Assembly (NCBI GenBank): GCA_035604035.1
Contig: DATNJF010000415.1
Coordinates: 1-25,325 of the forward strand
DNA length: 25,325 nt
Reading direction: 5' to 3'
DNA from: DATARH01 sp035604035
GTDB taxonomy: Bacteria; Pseudomonadota; Alphaproteobacteria; ATCC43930; CGMCC-115725
Part shown: positions 16,459 to 24,380 of the stretch, piece by piece
Position numbering within the stretch: the stretch's first letter is position 1
Layout: every line of letters begins with the position of its first letter
Position numbers and translations under genes: made by a program
The notes under the pieces: model-generated
Databases searched by the model: none
Seen by the model: only the letters and a program-made list of their open reading frames with translations
Told to the model about the DNA's origin: nothing

Positions 16459-17319
16459 ATGAACGGTTTTTCGGTCGGTCACGAAATCCCAGGAGTGCTG
16501 TGGCGCCGCGATCCCAGCGGCGAGGCACTGCCGCTGGTCGTCGATTCGCCGCACAGCGGCACGCTCTATCCCGAAGACTTTACGTTCTGCTGCCCGCTGG
16601 AGGTGTTGCGCCGCGCCGAGGACGCTTATGTCGATGAGCTGTTCGAGGCGGCCCCCGCGCACGGCGCGACGATGATCGCGGCGGTGTTCCCGCGCAGCTA
16701 TCTCGATGTCAACCGCGCCGCCGACGACCTCGACCCGGGCCTGCTGGCCGCGGCGTGGCCGAAGCATCTGCCGCTGCGGCCGGCGACGCGGGTCGGCCTC
16801 GTGCGCCGCTATGCCCAGGCCGGCATGCCAATCTACGACCGCAAGCTGCATCCGGATGAGGTGCTGGCGCGGGTCGAGCGCTATCACGCGCCGTATCACC
16901 AAGCGCTCGACGAGGCCTGCGACCGGCTACATGATCGATTCGGCGCGGTTTGGCACGTCAACGCCCATTCGATGCCGTCGACCGGCAGCCACCGGCACGG
17001 GCGTAAGGGCGAGCACGGCGATTTTGTTATCGGCGACCGCGACGGCACGACCTGCGCCCCCGAATTCACCGATTTCATCGCCACTGTCCTGCGCGGGATG
17101 GGCTACGAGGTCCACATTAACGACGGCTACAAAGGGGTCGAGCTGGTGCGCCGCCAGGGACGCCCGCACGAGGGTCGTCACAGTCTGCAGATCGAGGTCG
17201 ACCGCTCGCTCTACATGGACCAGCGCAGCCTCGAAAAGCTGCCAAGCTTCGACATGCTGAAGGACGATCTGACGCGGCTGTTCTCCGCACTGCGCGAATT
17301 CGTGCGGGCACAGGTCTAA
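16459..17319 (+). CDS. N-formylglutamate amidohydrolase family protein
   Basis: This 286-residue protein has the family motifs DSPHSGTLYP (29-38), PRSYLDVNR (78-86), VNAHSMPS (167-174), NDGYKGVELVRR and HSLQIEVDRSLYMD (241-254). N-formylglutamate amidohydrolase releases glutamate and formate in histidine degradation (HutG type), but no other hut gene is visible here. The gene may therefore serve a different N-acyl amino acid. The ribosome-binding site before the ATG is weak. It sits 19 bases before the next gene and is probably co-transcribed with it. Confidence 0.87.
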   Translation: MNGFSVGHEIPGVLWRRDPSGEALPLVVDSPHSGTLYPEDFTFCCPLEVLRRAEDAYVDELFEAAPAHGATMIAAVFPRSYLDVNRAADDLDPGLLAAAWPKHLPLRPATRVGLVRRYAQAGMPIYDRKLHPDEVLARVERYHAPYHQALDEACDRLHDRFGAVWHVNAHSMPSTGSHRHGRKGEHGDFVIGDRDGTTCAPEFTDFIATVLRGMGYEVHINDGYKGVELVRRQGRPHEGRHSLQIEVDRSLYMDQRSLEKLPSFDMLKDDLTRLFSALREFVRAQV

Positions 17320-17338
17320 CGACGAGGGAGGATCAACG

Positions 17339-17776
17339 ATGGCCAAGATTCCGAAAGTCCTGCACGACCACATCAACACCGCGTTTCCAGCGAACGTTTG
17401 CCTCTTGGGTTCGGTGCTGCCCAACGGCTTCGCCCAAGTGACCCCGCGCGGCGGCACGATGGTCTATGACGACGAGCATATTGGCCTGTGGGAACGCGGC
17501 AGCGGCAGCTCGGCCGAGGCGATGAAGGACGGCAGCAAGCTGACGATCTATTTCCGCAAGCCGTCCTTGCGTGAGGAAGGCGTCCTGCCGCGCGGCGGCA
17601 TCGCCCGGTTCTACGGCACCGCGAAAATCTACAAGTCGGGCCCGGAATACGAGGAGATCTGGCGCCGGCTTGTGCAGCCCGAGAAGGACCGCGACCCCGA
17701 CAAGAAGGGCTACGCGGTGTTGATCGCAGTCGAGCGCGCCGAGGATTTGGCCGGAGAGGCGCTGAACCTGGCCTGA
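17339..17776 (+). CDS. Pyridoxamine 5'-phosphate oxidase-like (split-barrel flavin) protein
   Basis: This 145-residue protein has the compact split-barrel pattern of small PNPOx-like proteins: FPANVCLLGSVLPNGFAQVTP, then DDEHIGLWERGSGSSAEAM, LTIYFRKPSLRE and a C-terminal helix with YEEIWRRLVQPEKDRDP. These proteins bind FMN, F420 or haem, and many have no known substrate. AGGGAGGA lies 6 bases before the ATG. It follows the N-formylglutamate amidohydrolase gene and ends 3 bases before the convergent nadK stop. Confidence 0.75.
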   Translation: MAKIPKVLHDHINTAFPANVCLLGSVLPNGFAQVTPRGGTMVYDDEHIGLWERGSGSSAEAMKDGSKLTIYFRKPSLREEGVLPRGGIARFYGTAKIYKSGPEYEEIWRRLVQPEKDRDPDKKGYAVLIAVERAEDLAGEALNLA

Positions 17777-17779
17777 GGG

Positions 17780-18556
17780 TCAGGTCAGGAACTGTTCTTT
17801 GAAGATGCGTTCCTGAAGGTTCGCGTCGTGATCGAACAGGAGCGTGACCGAGACGTCGCGCTTTTCGTAAATCTCCACCGCGGTGACGTCGCGCACTTCG
17901 GTGAAGTCGGCGACCGCGCTGATCGGGCGCTTGTCGGTTTCGAGGCAGTCGATGCGCACCTTGGCGCGGTGCGATAAGAGTGCACCGCGCCAGCGCCGCG
18001 GACGAAACGCGCTGATCGGGGTCAGCGCCAATATCTGGGCGTCGAGCGGGATGATCGGGCCTTGCGCCGAGAGGTTGTAGGCGGTGCTGCCGACCGGGGT
18101 GGATAAGAGGATGCCGTCGGCCATCAGCTCTTCGAGGCGCACGACCCCGTCGACGCTGATCCTGAGCTTGGCGCCCTGCCGGGTCTCGCGCAGCAGCGAC
18201 ACCTCGTTGAAGGCGAGCGCCTTCTGGGTCGCGCCCTGCTCGTCCCAGGTGGTCATTTCGAGCGGGAACAGCGTCACCGGCTGGGCGGTGGCCAGGCGCT
18301 CTCCGAGCCCCTTGCGCTCGTAAGGGTTCATCAGGAAGCCGACGCTGCCGCGATGCATGCCGAAGATCGGCACGCCCCTCTCGAAGAAGCGGTGCAGGGT
18401 TTCGAGCATGAAACCGTCGCCGCCGAGCGGGACGATAACGTCTGCTTCTTCGGGATCGATAACACCGTATTCGTCGCGCAGCTCGGCGAGGGCCAGTTGC
18501 GCGGCCTCGACATCCGACGCGACGAAGGCGACGCTCTTCGCCAGGGCGTTGCTCAC
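17780..18556 (-). CDS. nadK: NAD kinase
   Basis: This 258-residue protein has the usual short length of alphaproteobacterial NAD kinases. It phosphorylates NAD to NADP. Motifs present are GGDG (45-48), HRGSVGFLMN (68-77), FNEVSL (116-121) and the glycine-rich DGILLSTPVGSTAYNLSAQG (147-166). The start is GTG, 8 bases after the moaA stop, and GGGTGAG from the moaA end can serve as its ribosome-binding site. It is therefore likely co-transcribed with moaA. Confidence 0.95.
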   Translation of the reverse strand: MSNALAKSVAFVASDVEAAQLALAELRDEYGVIDPEEADVIVPLGGDGFMLETLHRFFERGVPIFGMHRGSVGFLMNPYERKGLGERLATAQPVTLFPLEMTTWDEQGATQKALAFNEVSLLRETRQGAKLRISVDGVVRLEELMADGILLSTPVGSTAYNLSAQGPIIPLDAQILALTPISAFRPRRWRGALLSHRAKVRIDCLETDKRPISAVADFTEVRDVTAVEIYEKRDVSVTLLFDHDANLQERIFKEQFLT

Positions 18557-18564
18557 CTAGAGGC

Positions 18565-19557
18565 TCACCCGCCGGTGACGCTCATATGGCGGGCGACGGC
18601 CGGCCGCTGATGGCGGCGGTCGATGATGAAATCGTGGCCCTTGGGCTTGCGGCCGATGGCTTCGTGGATCGCGCACTCCAACGGCTCGTCGCTTTCCGAC
18701 TGGCGCACTGCGGTGCGCAGATCGGCGGCGTCTTCCTGCCCCAGGCACATATAGAGCGTGCCGGTGCAGGTTAGCCGCACCCGGTTGCAGCTTTCGCAGA
18801 AATTATGGGTGAGCGGGGTGATGAAGCCGAGCCGCTGCCCGGTCTCGCGCACCGTCGCATAGCGAGCCGGACCGCCGGTGCGGTAATCGGTCTCGTCCAA
18901 GGTCCAGCGCCGCTCCAGCCGCGCGCGCACCAGCGACAGCGGCAAATACTGGTCGAGTCGGGCCTCGCCGCCGATTTCACCCATCGGCATGACCTCGATC
19001 AGCACGAGATCGTGGCCCTCGTCGCCGCACCAGTGGACGAGATCGTCGATCTCGTCCTCGTTGACGCCGCGCAGCGCGACGGTATTGATCTTGATCCGCA
19101 AACCAGCGCGTTTGGCGGAATCGAGGCCGGCGAGCACCTGGTCGAGCCGGCCGCGTCGGGTGATCTCGGCGAATTTTTCCGCATCGAGGGTGTCGAGCGA
19201 GACGTTGACCCGCTCGACGCCGCACTCGCGCAGCTCCTCGGCATAGCGGGCGAGCTGGCTGCCGTTCGTGGTCAGGGTCAATTCGTCGAGCGCGCCCGAC
19301 TTTAGATGCCGGCCCAGCGAGCGGAACAGGGTCATGATGTCTCGGCGCACCAGTGGCTCGCCGCCGGTCAGACGCAACTTCTTGACGCCGAGGCGGACAA
19401 AGGCGCTGCACACGCGGTCGAGCTCCTCAAGCGTCAAGAGCTCGCGCTTGGGCAGGAAGTTCATCTCCTCCGCCATGCAATAGACACAGCGAAAATCGCA
19501 GCGGTCGGTGACCGATACGCGCAGATAGGAGATGTGCCGTCCAAACGGGTCGATCAT
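18565..19557 (-). CDS. moaA: GTP 3',8-cyclase MoaA
   Basis: This 330-residue radical-SAM enzyme makes the first molybdenum-cofactor precursor from GTP. The N-terminal cluster motif is CDFRCVYC (C20, C24, C27), followed by LTGGEPLVR. The second cluster is supplied by FCESCNRVRLTCTGTLYMC near the C-terminus. The protein ends in the conserved Gly-Gly. The start ATG has a weak TGAGAA-type site. A TA-rich stretch around 19597-19603 could contain its -10 box, but no convincing -35 is seen. No other moa genes are in the window. Confidence 0.95.
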   Translation of the reverse strand: MIDPFGRHISYLRVSVTDRCDFRCVYCMAEEMNFLPKRELLTLEELDRVCSAFVRLGVKKLRLTGGEPLVRRDIMTLFRSLGRHLKSGALDELTLTTNGSQLARYAEELRECGVERVNVSLDTLDAEKFAEITRRGRLDQVLAGLDSAKRAGLRIKINTVALRGVNEDEIDDLVHWCGDEGHDLVLIEVMPMGEIGGEARLDQYLPLSLVRARLERRWTLDETDYRTGGPARYATVRETGQRLGFITPLTHNFCESCNRVRLTCTGTLYMCLGQEDAADLRTAVRQSESDEPLECAIHEAIGRKPKGHDFIIDRRHQRPAVARHMSVTGG

Positions 19558-19673
19558 GAATTTCTCAAGCGCTCAGCCGGAGCGATACGTTCGACCATAT
19601 ATAAGGGTGCCTGGGGGAAATGTCGCCCCTGATCTGGTCATGGGTATCGCGCGGATTGGCGTGGGTGTGGCGG

Positions 19674-19868
19674 CTACTTGTGCGTTGGGATGTCGAGCGG
19701 CGCGCAATTGCTGCGGCCCGACATCAGGCAATCCTCGACCTTGCCCTCGTTACGCAGTGCATTCATCAAGAAATAGCCGGCGACGACGATCAGCGCGGTG
19801 ATCACCAGGCCGATCAAGGCCCCGCGCCGGCTGTCGCCGCCGTCATCGTCGTCCCGGTTGTCGGCCAT
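19674..19868 (-). CDS. Small single-pass membrane protein, function unknown
   Basis: This is a 64-residue protein. It has an acidic N-terminus (DNRDDDDGGDSRR), one transmembrane helix (about 17-38) and a short tail with KVEDCLMSGRSNCAPLDIP. The two cysteines and the DC-M-GR-NCAP pattern look like those of small conserved alphaproteobacterial proteins, which favours a real gene. The frame extends far upstream, but that part is antisense to the amidase and has no protein-like character. The ribosome-binding site is weak. It is divergent from the amidase gene across 110 bases that contain a small TGCCC/GGGCA hairpin. Confidence 0.6.
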   Translation of the reverse strand: MADNRDDDDGGDSRRGALIGLVITALIVVAGYFLMNALRNEGKVEDCLMSGRSNCAPLDIPTHK

Positions 19869-19978
19869 GCGCCGAACACTGCCGGGAGAATGCCCCTTCG
19901 GGCAAGGGGTCCGATCGCTCTTCCCGCGTGCCGCGGACCCGCTGTACGGTGCGTTGAGTTTGAGCGCGGGAGGGGCTG

Positions 19979-21265
19979 ATGCCCGATCCGACATCGTTGA
20001 GCGTACGCGAGGCGGCGCGTGAGATCGCGGCGCGGCGGCTCTCCGCCGAAGATTATGCCGCCGCCTGGCTGGAGCTGATCGACGCACAGGAGTCCATCGT
20101 CGGCGCCTGGCAATATTTCGACCGCGAGCAGGCGCTGGCGGCGGCCCGGCAGCGCGACCGGGAAGGGTCTGGCGGCCCACTTCACGGTATCGCGATCGCG
20201 GTCAAGGATTTGATCGACACCGTCGACATGCCGACCGGCTATGGCTCGCCGATATACGACGGGCACCGGCCGGCCGCCGACGCGTCCTGCGTCGCGCTCG
20301 CCCGGGCGGCGGGCGCCGTCGTGCTCGGCAAGACGGTTACCACCGAGTTCGCTGCGTTCTTTCCCGGGAAGACCGCTAACCCGCACAACCCGGCACATAC
20401 GCCCGGCGGCTCGTCGAGCGGCTCGGCGGCCGCCGTCGCCGCGGGAATGGTGCCGCTGGCTTTCGGGACGCAGACCGCCGGCTCGATCATCCGTCCGGCC
20501 GCCTATTGCGGCGTGGTCGGCTACAAGCCAAGCTTCGGCCTCGTCGCGCGCGCCGGGGTCAAGGCATTGGCCGACAGCCTCGACACGGTCGGCTGCATGG
20601 CGCGCAGTGTCGAGGATGCGGCGTTCTTCATCGGCGTCTTGACCGACCGGCGCGGTCTACGCGAGGTGAGCGCGCCGCTCGCGCCGCGGTTCGGCTGGTG
20701 CCGGACGCCAATGTGGGACGAGGCCGAGCCGGCGACGGTCGCCGCACTCGACCGGACGCGCGCGGCGCTGTTGGCGGCCGGCGCGCGGATCGATGACGTC
20801 GCAGTGCCGATAGAGCATGTCGGCCTTGCCGACGCGCAGGACAAAATCATGCGCTTCGAGATGGCCCGCTCGCTGGCCTGGGAGCGGGTGGAGCGGAGCA
20901 GCCTGATTTCGCCGGTGCTGGCCCAGATGCTCGATTTCGGGATGACCGTCGGTTCCGACGTTTATGACGCTGCCCGCGCGGCATTCGCCGCGGCGCGGGC
21001 GCGGCTCGATCATTTCTTCGGCGACTGCGCCGCGATCGTCGTGCCTGCGGCGCCTGGCGAAGCACCGGAAGGGCTCGGCAGCACTGGCAGCCCGATCTTC
21101 AACCGCATGTGGACAGCGCTTAGCGTGCCCTGCGTCACCATTCCGGCAGGACGCGGCGACAAGGGCTTGCCGGTCGGTATCCAGCTTGTCGGCCGCATCG
21201 GCGAGGATACTCGGCTGATGGAAGCGGCGCTCGTCGCGGAACGCGCTCTGGCGGAGGCGGCGTGA
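19979..21265 (+). CDS. Amidase signature family protein
   Basis: This is a 428-residue protein. The Ser-cisSer-Lys triad is visible: K76 in IAVKDLID, the cis-Ser within GGSSSGSAAA (143-151) and the nucleophile S169 in GTQTAGSIIRP. It hydrolyses a carboxamide to acid and ammonia. The motif GTQTAGS in place of GSDTGGS is a common variant. The ribosome-binding site GGAGG lies 5 bases before the ATG. The gene is not next to gatB, so it is not GatA of the amidotransferase. Its stop overlaps the GTG of the following lipoprotein gene. The substrate is unknown. Confidence 0.9.
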   Translation: MPDPTSLSVREAAREIAARRLSAEDYAAAWLELIDAQESIVGAWQYFDREQALAAARQRDREGSGGPLHGIAIAVKDLIDTVDMPTGYGSPIYDGHRPAADASCVALARAAGAVVLGKTVTTEFAAFFPGKTANPHNPAHTPGGSSSGSAAAVAAGMVPLAFGTQTAGSIIRPAAYCGVVGYKPSFGLVARAGVKALADSLDTVGCMARSVEDAAFFIGVLTDRRGLREVSAPLAPRFGWCRTPMWDEAEPATVAALDRTRAALLAAGARIDDVAVPIEHVGLADAQDKIMRFEMARSLAWERVERSSLISPVLAQMLDFGMTVGSDVYDAARAAFAAARARLDHFFGDCAAIVVPAAPGEAPEGLGSTGSPIFNRMWTALSVPCVTIPAGRGDKGLPVGIQLVGRIGEDTRLMEAALVAERALAEAA

Positions 21266-21561
21266 GGGCGCCGCGCTTACTGGTTGTGCTGGCCGCGGGC
21301 CTCGCCTGCGGCTGCAGCGCTCTGACGCCCTTTGCAACCATGCCGGCGAGCCCGAAGACAGGGGTCGTGGACCCGCGGCAGCGGGTTGCGATTTGCACTA
21401 ACCCACTGAAGACAAGTCCTGAGCAGGTTCAACAAGCGGCCCAGGCGGAGTGCCTGGGCAATACAATCGCCGAACAGGTCACGGGCAACGATTACTGGCT
21501 CGACGTCTGCCCGATCGCCGTGCCGGCCCGCGTCACTTTTGCGTGCACGCCGAAGAAATAG
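21262..21561 (+). CDS. Small cysteine-containing lipoprotein, function unknown
   Basis: This 99-residue protein starts with GTG, overlapping the amidase stop as GTGA. The N-terminus is a signal sequence with two possible lipidation cysteines (GLAC at 13-16 and ACGC ending at C18). The mature part keeps four more cysteines in RVAICTNPLKTSPE, AECLGNT, LDVCPIAVPARVTFAC, which may form two disulfide bonds in the periplasm. I do not recognise a named family. Translation coupling to a cytosolic amidase and position just before hemA say little about function. Confidence 0.65.
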   Translation: MRAPRLLVVLAAGLACGCSALTPFATMPASPKTGVVDPRQRVAICTNPLKTSPEQVQQAAQAECLGNTIAEQVTGNDYWLDVCPIAVPARVTFACTPKK

Positions 21562-21647
21562 GTAGCAAGCCCATCCGCGACAGTGCGCCCAATGGCGCCA
21601 GCGTGACGATGTGGTATCTTCGCGCGTTTCCAGCGATCGCAGCGACG

Positions 21648-22853
21648 ATGGATTTCGACACCTTTTTCAAAGAGCGGCTTGACGCGCTCCACAGCGAGGG
21701 GCGCTATCGCGTCTTCGCCGATCTGGAGCGGCGCCGTGGCCGATTCCCGCGCGCGTACGATCACCGCCTCGGCGCCGAAGTCACCGTGTGGTGTTCGAAC
21801 GACTATCTTGGCATGGGCCAGCACCCGGCGGTGCTGGCGGCGATGGAAGCCGAGATGCGCAGGACAGGCGCGGGCGCTGGCGGCACGCGCAACATTTCCG
21901 GCACCAGCCACGCCCATGTGCTGCTGGAACGCGAGCTCGCCGATCTGCACGGGCGGGAGGCGGCGCTGGTCTTCACCTCCGGCTTTGTCGCCAATGAGGC
22001 GGCGTTGTCGACCTTGGCTGGCAGCATGCCCGGCATGGTCGTGCTGTCCGACGCGATGAACCATGCCTCGATGATCGCCGGCATCCGCAACAGCCGGGCC
22101 GAGCGCATTATCTTCCGGCACAACGATGTCGCGCACTTGGCCGAGCTTTTGGCGGGGCTGCCGCCCGAGCGGCCGAAGCTGGTGTGCTTCGAATCGGTTT
22201 ACTCGATGGATGGCGATATCGCGCCGATTGGGGAAATCTGCGATGTCGCCGAACGCTACGGCGCGATGACCTATCTCGACGAGGTGCATGCTGTCGGCCT
22301 GTACGGGCCGCGTGGCGGTGGCGTCGCCGAGCGGGACGGCGTCTCGGCGCGCCTGACGGTGATCCAGGGGACGCTGGCTAAGGCGTTCGGGACGATGGGC
22401 GGCTATATTGCCGGATCGTCGCTGATGGTCGACTTCCTGCGCGGGCACGCGCCGGGCTTCATCTTCACCTCATCGCTGCCGCCGCTATTGGCAGCCGGCG
22501 CGCTTGCCGCCGTAAGGCATCTGATGGAGAGCCAGGCCGAGCGGGAGCGGCACCAGGAGCGCGTCGCCACGGTCAAGCGCCGTCTCGCGGAGGCGTCGAT
22601 CCCGGTCATGGCGAACGACAGCCATATCGTGCCGGTGATGGTCGGCGACGCGGCGCTGTGCCGGACCGCCTCCGACCTGTTGCTGCGCGACCACCAAATC
22701 TATGTGCAGCCGATCAATTACCCGACGGTGCCGCGCGGCACCGAACGGCTGCGGGTGACCCCGACGCCGGCGCACAGCGACGAGGATATCGACGCGCTGG
22801 TCGCCGCCTTCACCGAGGTCTGGCAGCTCTTGCAACTGCGGCATACTTATTAA
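21648..22853 (+). CDS. hemA: 5-aminolevulinate synthase
   Basis: This 401-residue PLP enzyme condenses glycine with succinyl-CoA, the C4 entry to haem and other tetrapyrroles used by Alphaproteobacteria. Motifs are MDFDTFFKERLDALHSEGRYRVF at the start, CSNDYLGMGQHP (49-60), GAGGTRNISGTSHAH (76-90), the PLP ring-binding DEVHAVGLYG (211-220) and the Schiff-base lysine K245 in QGTLAKAFG. I chose the ATG at 21648 because it gives the family N-terminus; the upstream open frame overlaps the lipoprotein gene. The ribosome-binding site is weak. No terminator is obvious after the gene. Confidence 0.96.
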   Translation: MDFDTFFKERLDALHSEGRYRVFADLERRRGRFPRAYDHRLGAEVTVWCSNDYLGMGQHPAVLAAMEAEMRRTGAGAGGTRNISGTSHAHVLLERELADLHGREAALVFTSGFVANEAALSTLAGSMPGMVVLSDAMNHASMIAGIRNSRAERIIFRHNDVAHLAELLAGLPPERPKLVCFESVYSMDGDIAPIGEICDVAERYGAMTYLDEVHAVGLYGPRGGGVAERDGVSARLTVIQGTLAKAFGTMGGYIAGSSLMVDFLRGHAPGFIFTSSLPPLLAAGALAAVRHLMESQAERERHQERVATVKRRLAEASIPVMANDSHIVPVMVGDAALCRTASDLLLRDHQIYVQPINYPTVPRGTERLRVTPTPAHSDEDIDALVAAFTEVWQLLQLRHTY

Positions 22854-22938
22854 TGTCAATGACTTAGGATAATATATTTCGCTCGTACCATCAGAACGCC
22901 CACCGGGTCATCGAGGACAAGCAGCCCGCCTAGCGTTT

Positions 22939-22952
22939 GTGCGCCGGCGCAC
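22939..22952. repeat. 14-bp palindromic repeat, copy 1
   Basis: GTGCGC-CG-GCGCAC lies in the intergenic space after hemA, preceded by TTT. It is the same 6-2-6 dyad as the copies at 23235, 24876 and 25246. The two-base centre suits a protein-binding site better than an RNA hairpin. Confidence 0.55.
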
Positions 22953-22970
22953 CTCCCAGACCAAGCCGCT

Positions 22971-23177
22971 TTAGTTGGCCAGAACGAAATCGTAGTGAAA
23001 CATCTGCAGTGTGCGATTAGGGAATGCTACTCGGACACGGTGCCAGCCGACCTCCCAAGGTTTTGGCTCGATCCAAACAACTTCGCCGGTGTGGCTGGCC
23101 TCGACATCCTCGACGACAGCCAGGCCATCGCGTAAGCGGACGTGATCTCCAACTCTCAAATCGCGCCCGGTAGCCAT
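22971..23177 (-). CDS. Small protein of unknown function (SH3/KOW-like beta pattern)
   Basis: This 68-residue protein begins MATGRDLRVGDHVRLRDGL and ends WHRVRVAFPNRTLQMFHYDFVLAN. The alternating hydrophobic pattern with GDHVRLRDG and GEVVWIEP suggests a small beta-barrel like KOW or SH3 folds, but I recognise no family. A strong GGGGAG site lies 4-5 bases before the ATG, which fixes this start against much longer upstream extensions. It stands alone on the minus strand in a gene-poor area. The region 23178-24380 upstream holds no further gene I can support. Confidence 0.6.
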   Translation of the reverse strand: MATGRDLRVGDHVRLRDGLAVVEDVEASHTGEVVWIEPKPWEVGWHRVRVAFPNRTLQMFHYDFVLAN

Positions 23178-23234
23178 TAAACTCCCCCATTGGTTCCCCA
23201 GGCAAATTCTACATAGGCCGCCGCCAGCCTTGCG

Positions 23235-23248
23235 GTGCGCTGGCGCAC
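23235..23248. repeat. 14-bp palindromic repeat, copy 2
   Basis: GTGCGC-TG-GCGCAC lies upstream of the 68-residue protein gene. Read on the minus strand it is preceded by an A/T-rich AAAT, as copies 1 and 4 are preceded by TTT. Confidence 0.5.
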
Positions 23249-23262
23249 ATTTGTGAAACGGT

Positions 23263-23285
23263 GCGAATCGGCATGACCGATTCGC
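23263..23285. other. Perfect 9-bp stem-loop
   Basis: GCGAATCGG pairs perfectly with CCGATTCGC around a 5-base loop (CATGA). It has no T-run on either side, so it is not an obvious terminator. It sits 15 bases from palindromic repeat copy 2, upstream of the 68-residue protein gene. Confidence 0.45.
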
Positions 23286-23348
23286 GTGTCGCATTCGAGG
23301 ACGAGGCTCGAATTTAAGATGTCGCCGAACCTTGCTGGACAGTACCGG

Positions 23349-23378
23349 AAACGAAAACGGGGGTCGGTTGACCCCCGT
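23349..23378 (-). terminator. Intrinsic terminator on the minus strand
   Basis: A perfect 9-bp stem (ACGGGGGTC/GACCCCCGT, 4-base loop) is followed on the minus strand by TTTCGTTT. This is the best intrinsic terminator in the window. No minus-strand protein gene ends just before it, so it probably ends a non-coding transcript coming from higher coordinates. Confidence 0.6.
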
Positions 23379-23489
23379 CTCGATAAGCGTAAACCCGGGG
23401 CTGATCACGCGGCCCTGGCAGGCCAAACTGATCTGATGGACTGGACATCTAGATCGTCTGTGACAGCGGTAGCTAATTACCTCACAGAC
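23349..23489 (-). ncRNA. Candidate small RNA with three hairpins and terminator
   Basis: On the minus strand there is first a hairpin with an 8-bp stem (23482-23489 with 23456-23463) and a 4-bp inner stem. Next comes a two-part hairpin (TGATC/GATCA at 23429-23433 and 23403-23407 enclosing GGCC/GGCC). Last is the terminator hairpin. A TTGACC-like -35 (23513-23518) lies at a plausible distance, but the -10 is poor. No open reading frame of note is inside. It matches no RNA family I know. The length would be about 140 bases if transcription starts near the first hairpin. Confidence 0.35.
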
Positions 23490-23524
23490 TCTTCCTAAGC
23501 AAGTCCCCATCAGGTCAAAAAAAT

Positions 23525-24281
23525 CCAGGCGACCGTGCGGTCCTTGGCCGGGCCCGTATTCCCGGAGGCGAGAACCGCTGGCTCCGTACCACGGTCTATC
23601 CGAACTTGCTTGACAGGGTCGCCGTCGCGATGACGCCGATCAGATTTGCCAGCCGAACGGAAATGACACCTCTGCGACCAGTTGCTAATCCATGACCCCT
23701 GAGCGATCCCGGGAGGGCCGGGCCTCAGGACCAGCTGCAAATGCGCGGCGCCTGCCAATGGGCTCGTAACCCGGTCGGCTAGTTTTCGGGGGAAACCTAC
23801 GGAAGGGGGCAAGATATACGCGCGAAGCGCACCGCCCGAGTACGAGCGCGATAGCGCGGAGCGAGTATGGTATCGAGCTCCACTGCCACGAGATGCCGAT
23901 GCCGCGCTCACCGCCCGAAAACAGCCCTGCGAAAACCATCTAACATGCTCGCCGCGGAAGCGGTGAGCGAGCCAGGGTCCGGGGGCGGCGGCGAGCCCCC
24001 GGGGGGTAGAGGCAGGTGATCCGGCACGTAGGCTGAGGCGCCGGCGCCTCGAGCCATCCGACGTCGCCACCAATCCGATCGCCAGCTGCTGTCGTGCCGC
24101 TGGCGCGGCACAGATGCTCTTCGGCAGGTCGAGCGATGTCGAGGCTGGCGGGTGTACTGTGCCGTCCATCGTGGCTTCGACATGCGAGGGCTGCCGGCCC
24201 TCGCGCTCCCCGGTCCACGCTGTCGCGTGGACGATATATAGATTTGGTTCACCTCGGCGGTAGCGCTGGTTGCGACCGCCG
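23525..24281 (+). ncRNA. Hairpin-dense gene-free region, candidate large structured RNA
   Basis: I see a chain of stable helices: 23525-23547 (9 bp, one bulge), 23780-23799 (8 bp), 23869-23897 (6 bp), 23947-23968 (9 bp, GGAA loop), 24031-24055 (10 bp, one bulge), 24094-24111 (7 bp), 24136-24183 (12 bp), 24184-24204 (8 bp, directly stacked on the former), 24213-24232 (8 bp) and 24255-24281 (7 bp). At least five contain G-U pairs that pair only if the plus strand is transcribed. No reading frame here looks protein-like. It has no RNase P, SRP, tmRNA or group II domain V signature that I can find. The ends are unknown and GC-richness inflates hairpins, so confidence is limited. Confidence 0.35.
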
Positions 24282-24380
24282 GCCGATGGCAAGAGGACAC
24301 CGGCCTCCGGTCCACTTTGCAAAGGTGAGATAGAGGTAATGCGCGTGTGCAGGCGCGCGACCTGGCGGGTATAGCCGGCA

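Noticed and set aside
23685..23939. 84-codon minus-strand frame starting with ATG at 23939
   Set aside because: The translation has no hydrophobic pattern or family resemblance beyond its first residues, and it overlaps the predicted helices.
23510..24322. 270-codon open frame on the minus strand in the hairpin-rich region
   Set aside because: Its translation is rich in Ser, Arg, Gly and Pro with no domain-like pattern, it has no ribosome-binding site, and long chance frames are common in GC-rich DNA.
24094..24333. 79-codon plus-strand frame between hairpins
   Set aside because: It is Arg/Ala/Ser-rich with no ribosome-binding site and coincides with the stacked helices.
23178..24380. RNase P RNA, SRP RNA, tmRNA or group II intron
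   Set aside because: I looked for the conserved GGAAAGTCC-type, SRP-loop and domain V-type sequences on both strands and found none; a GTGCG at 23261 alone is not evidence of an intron start.
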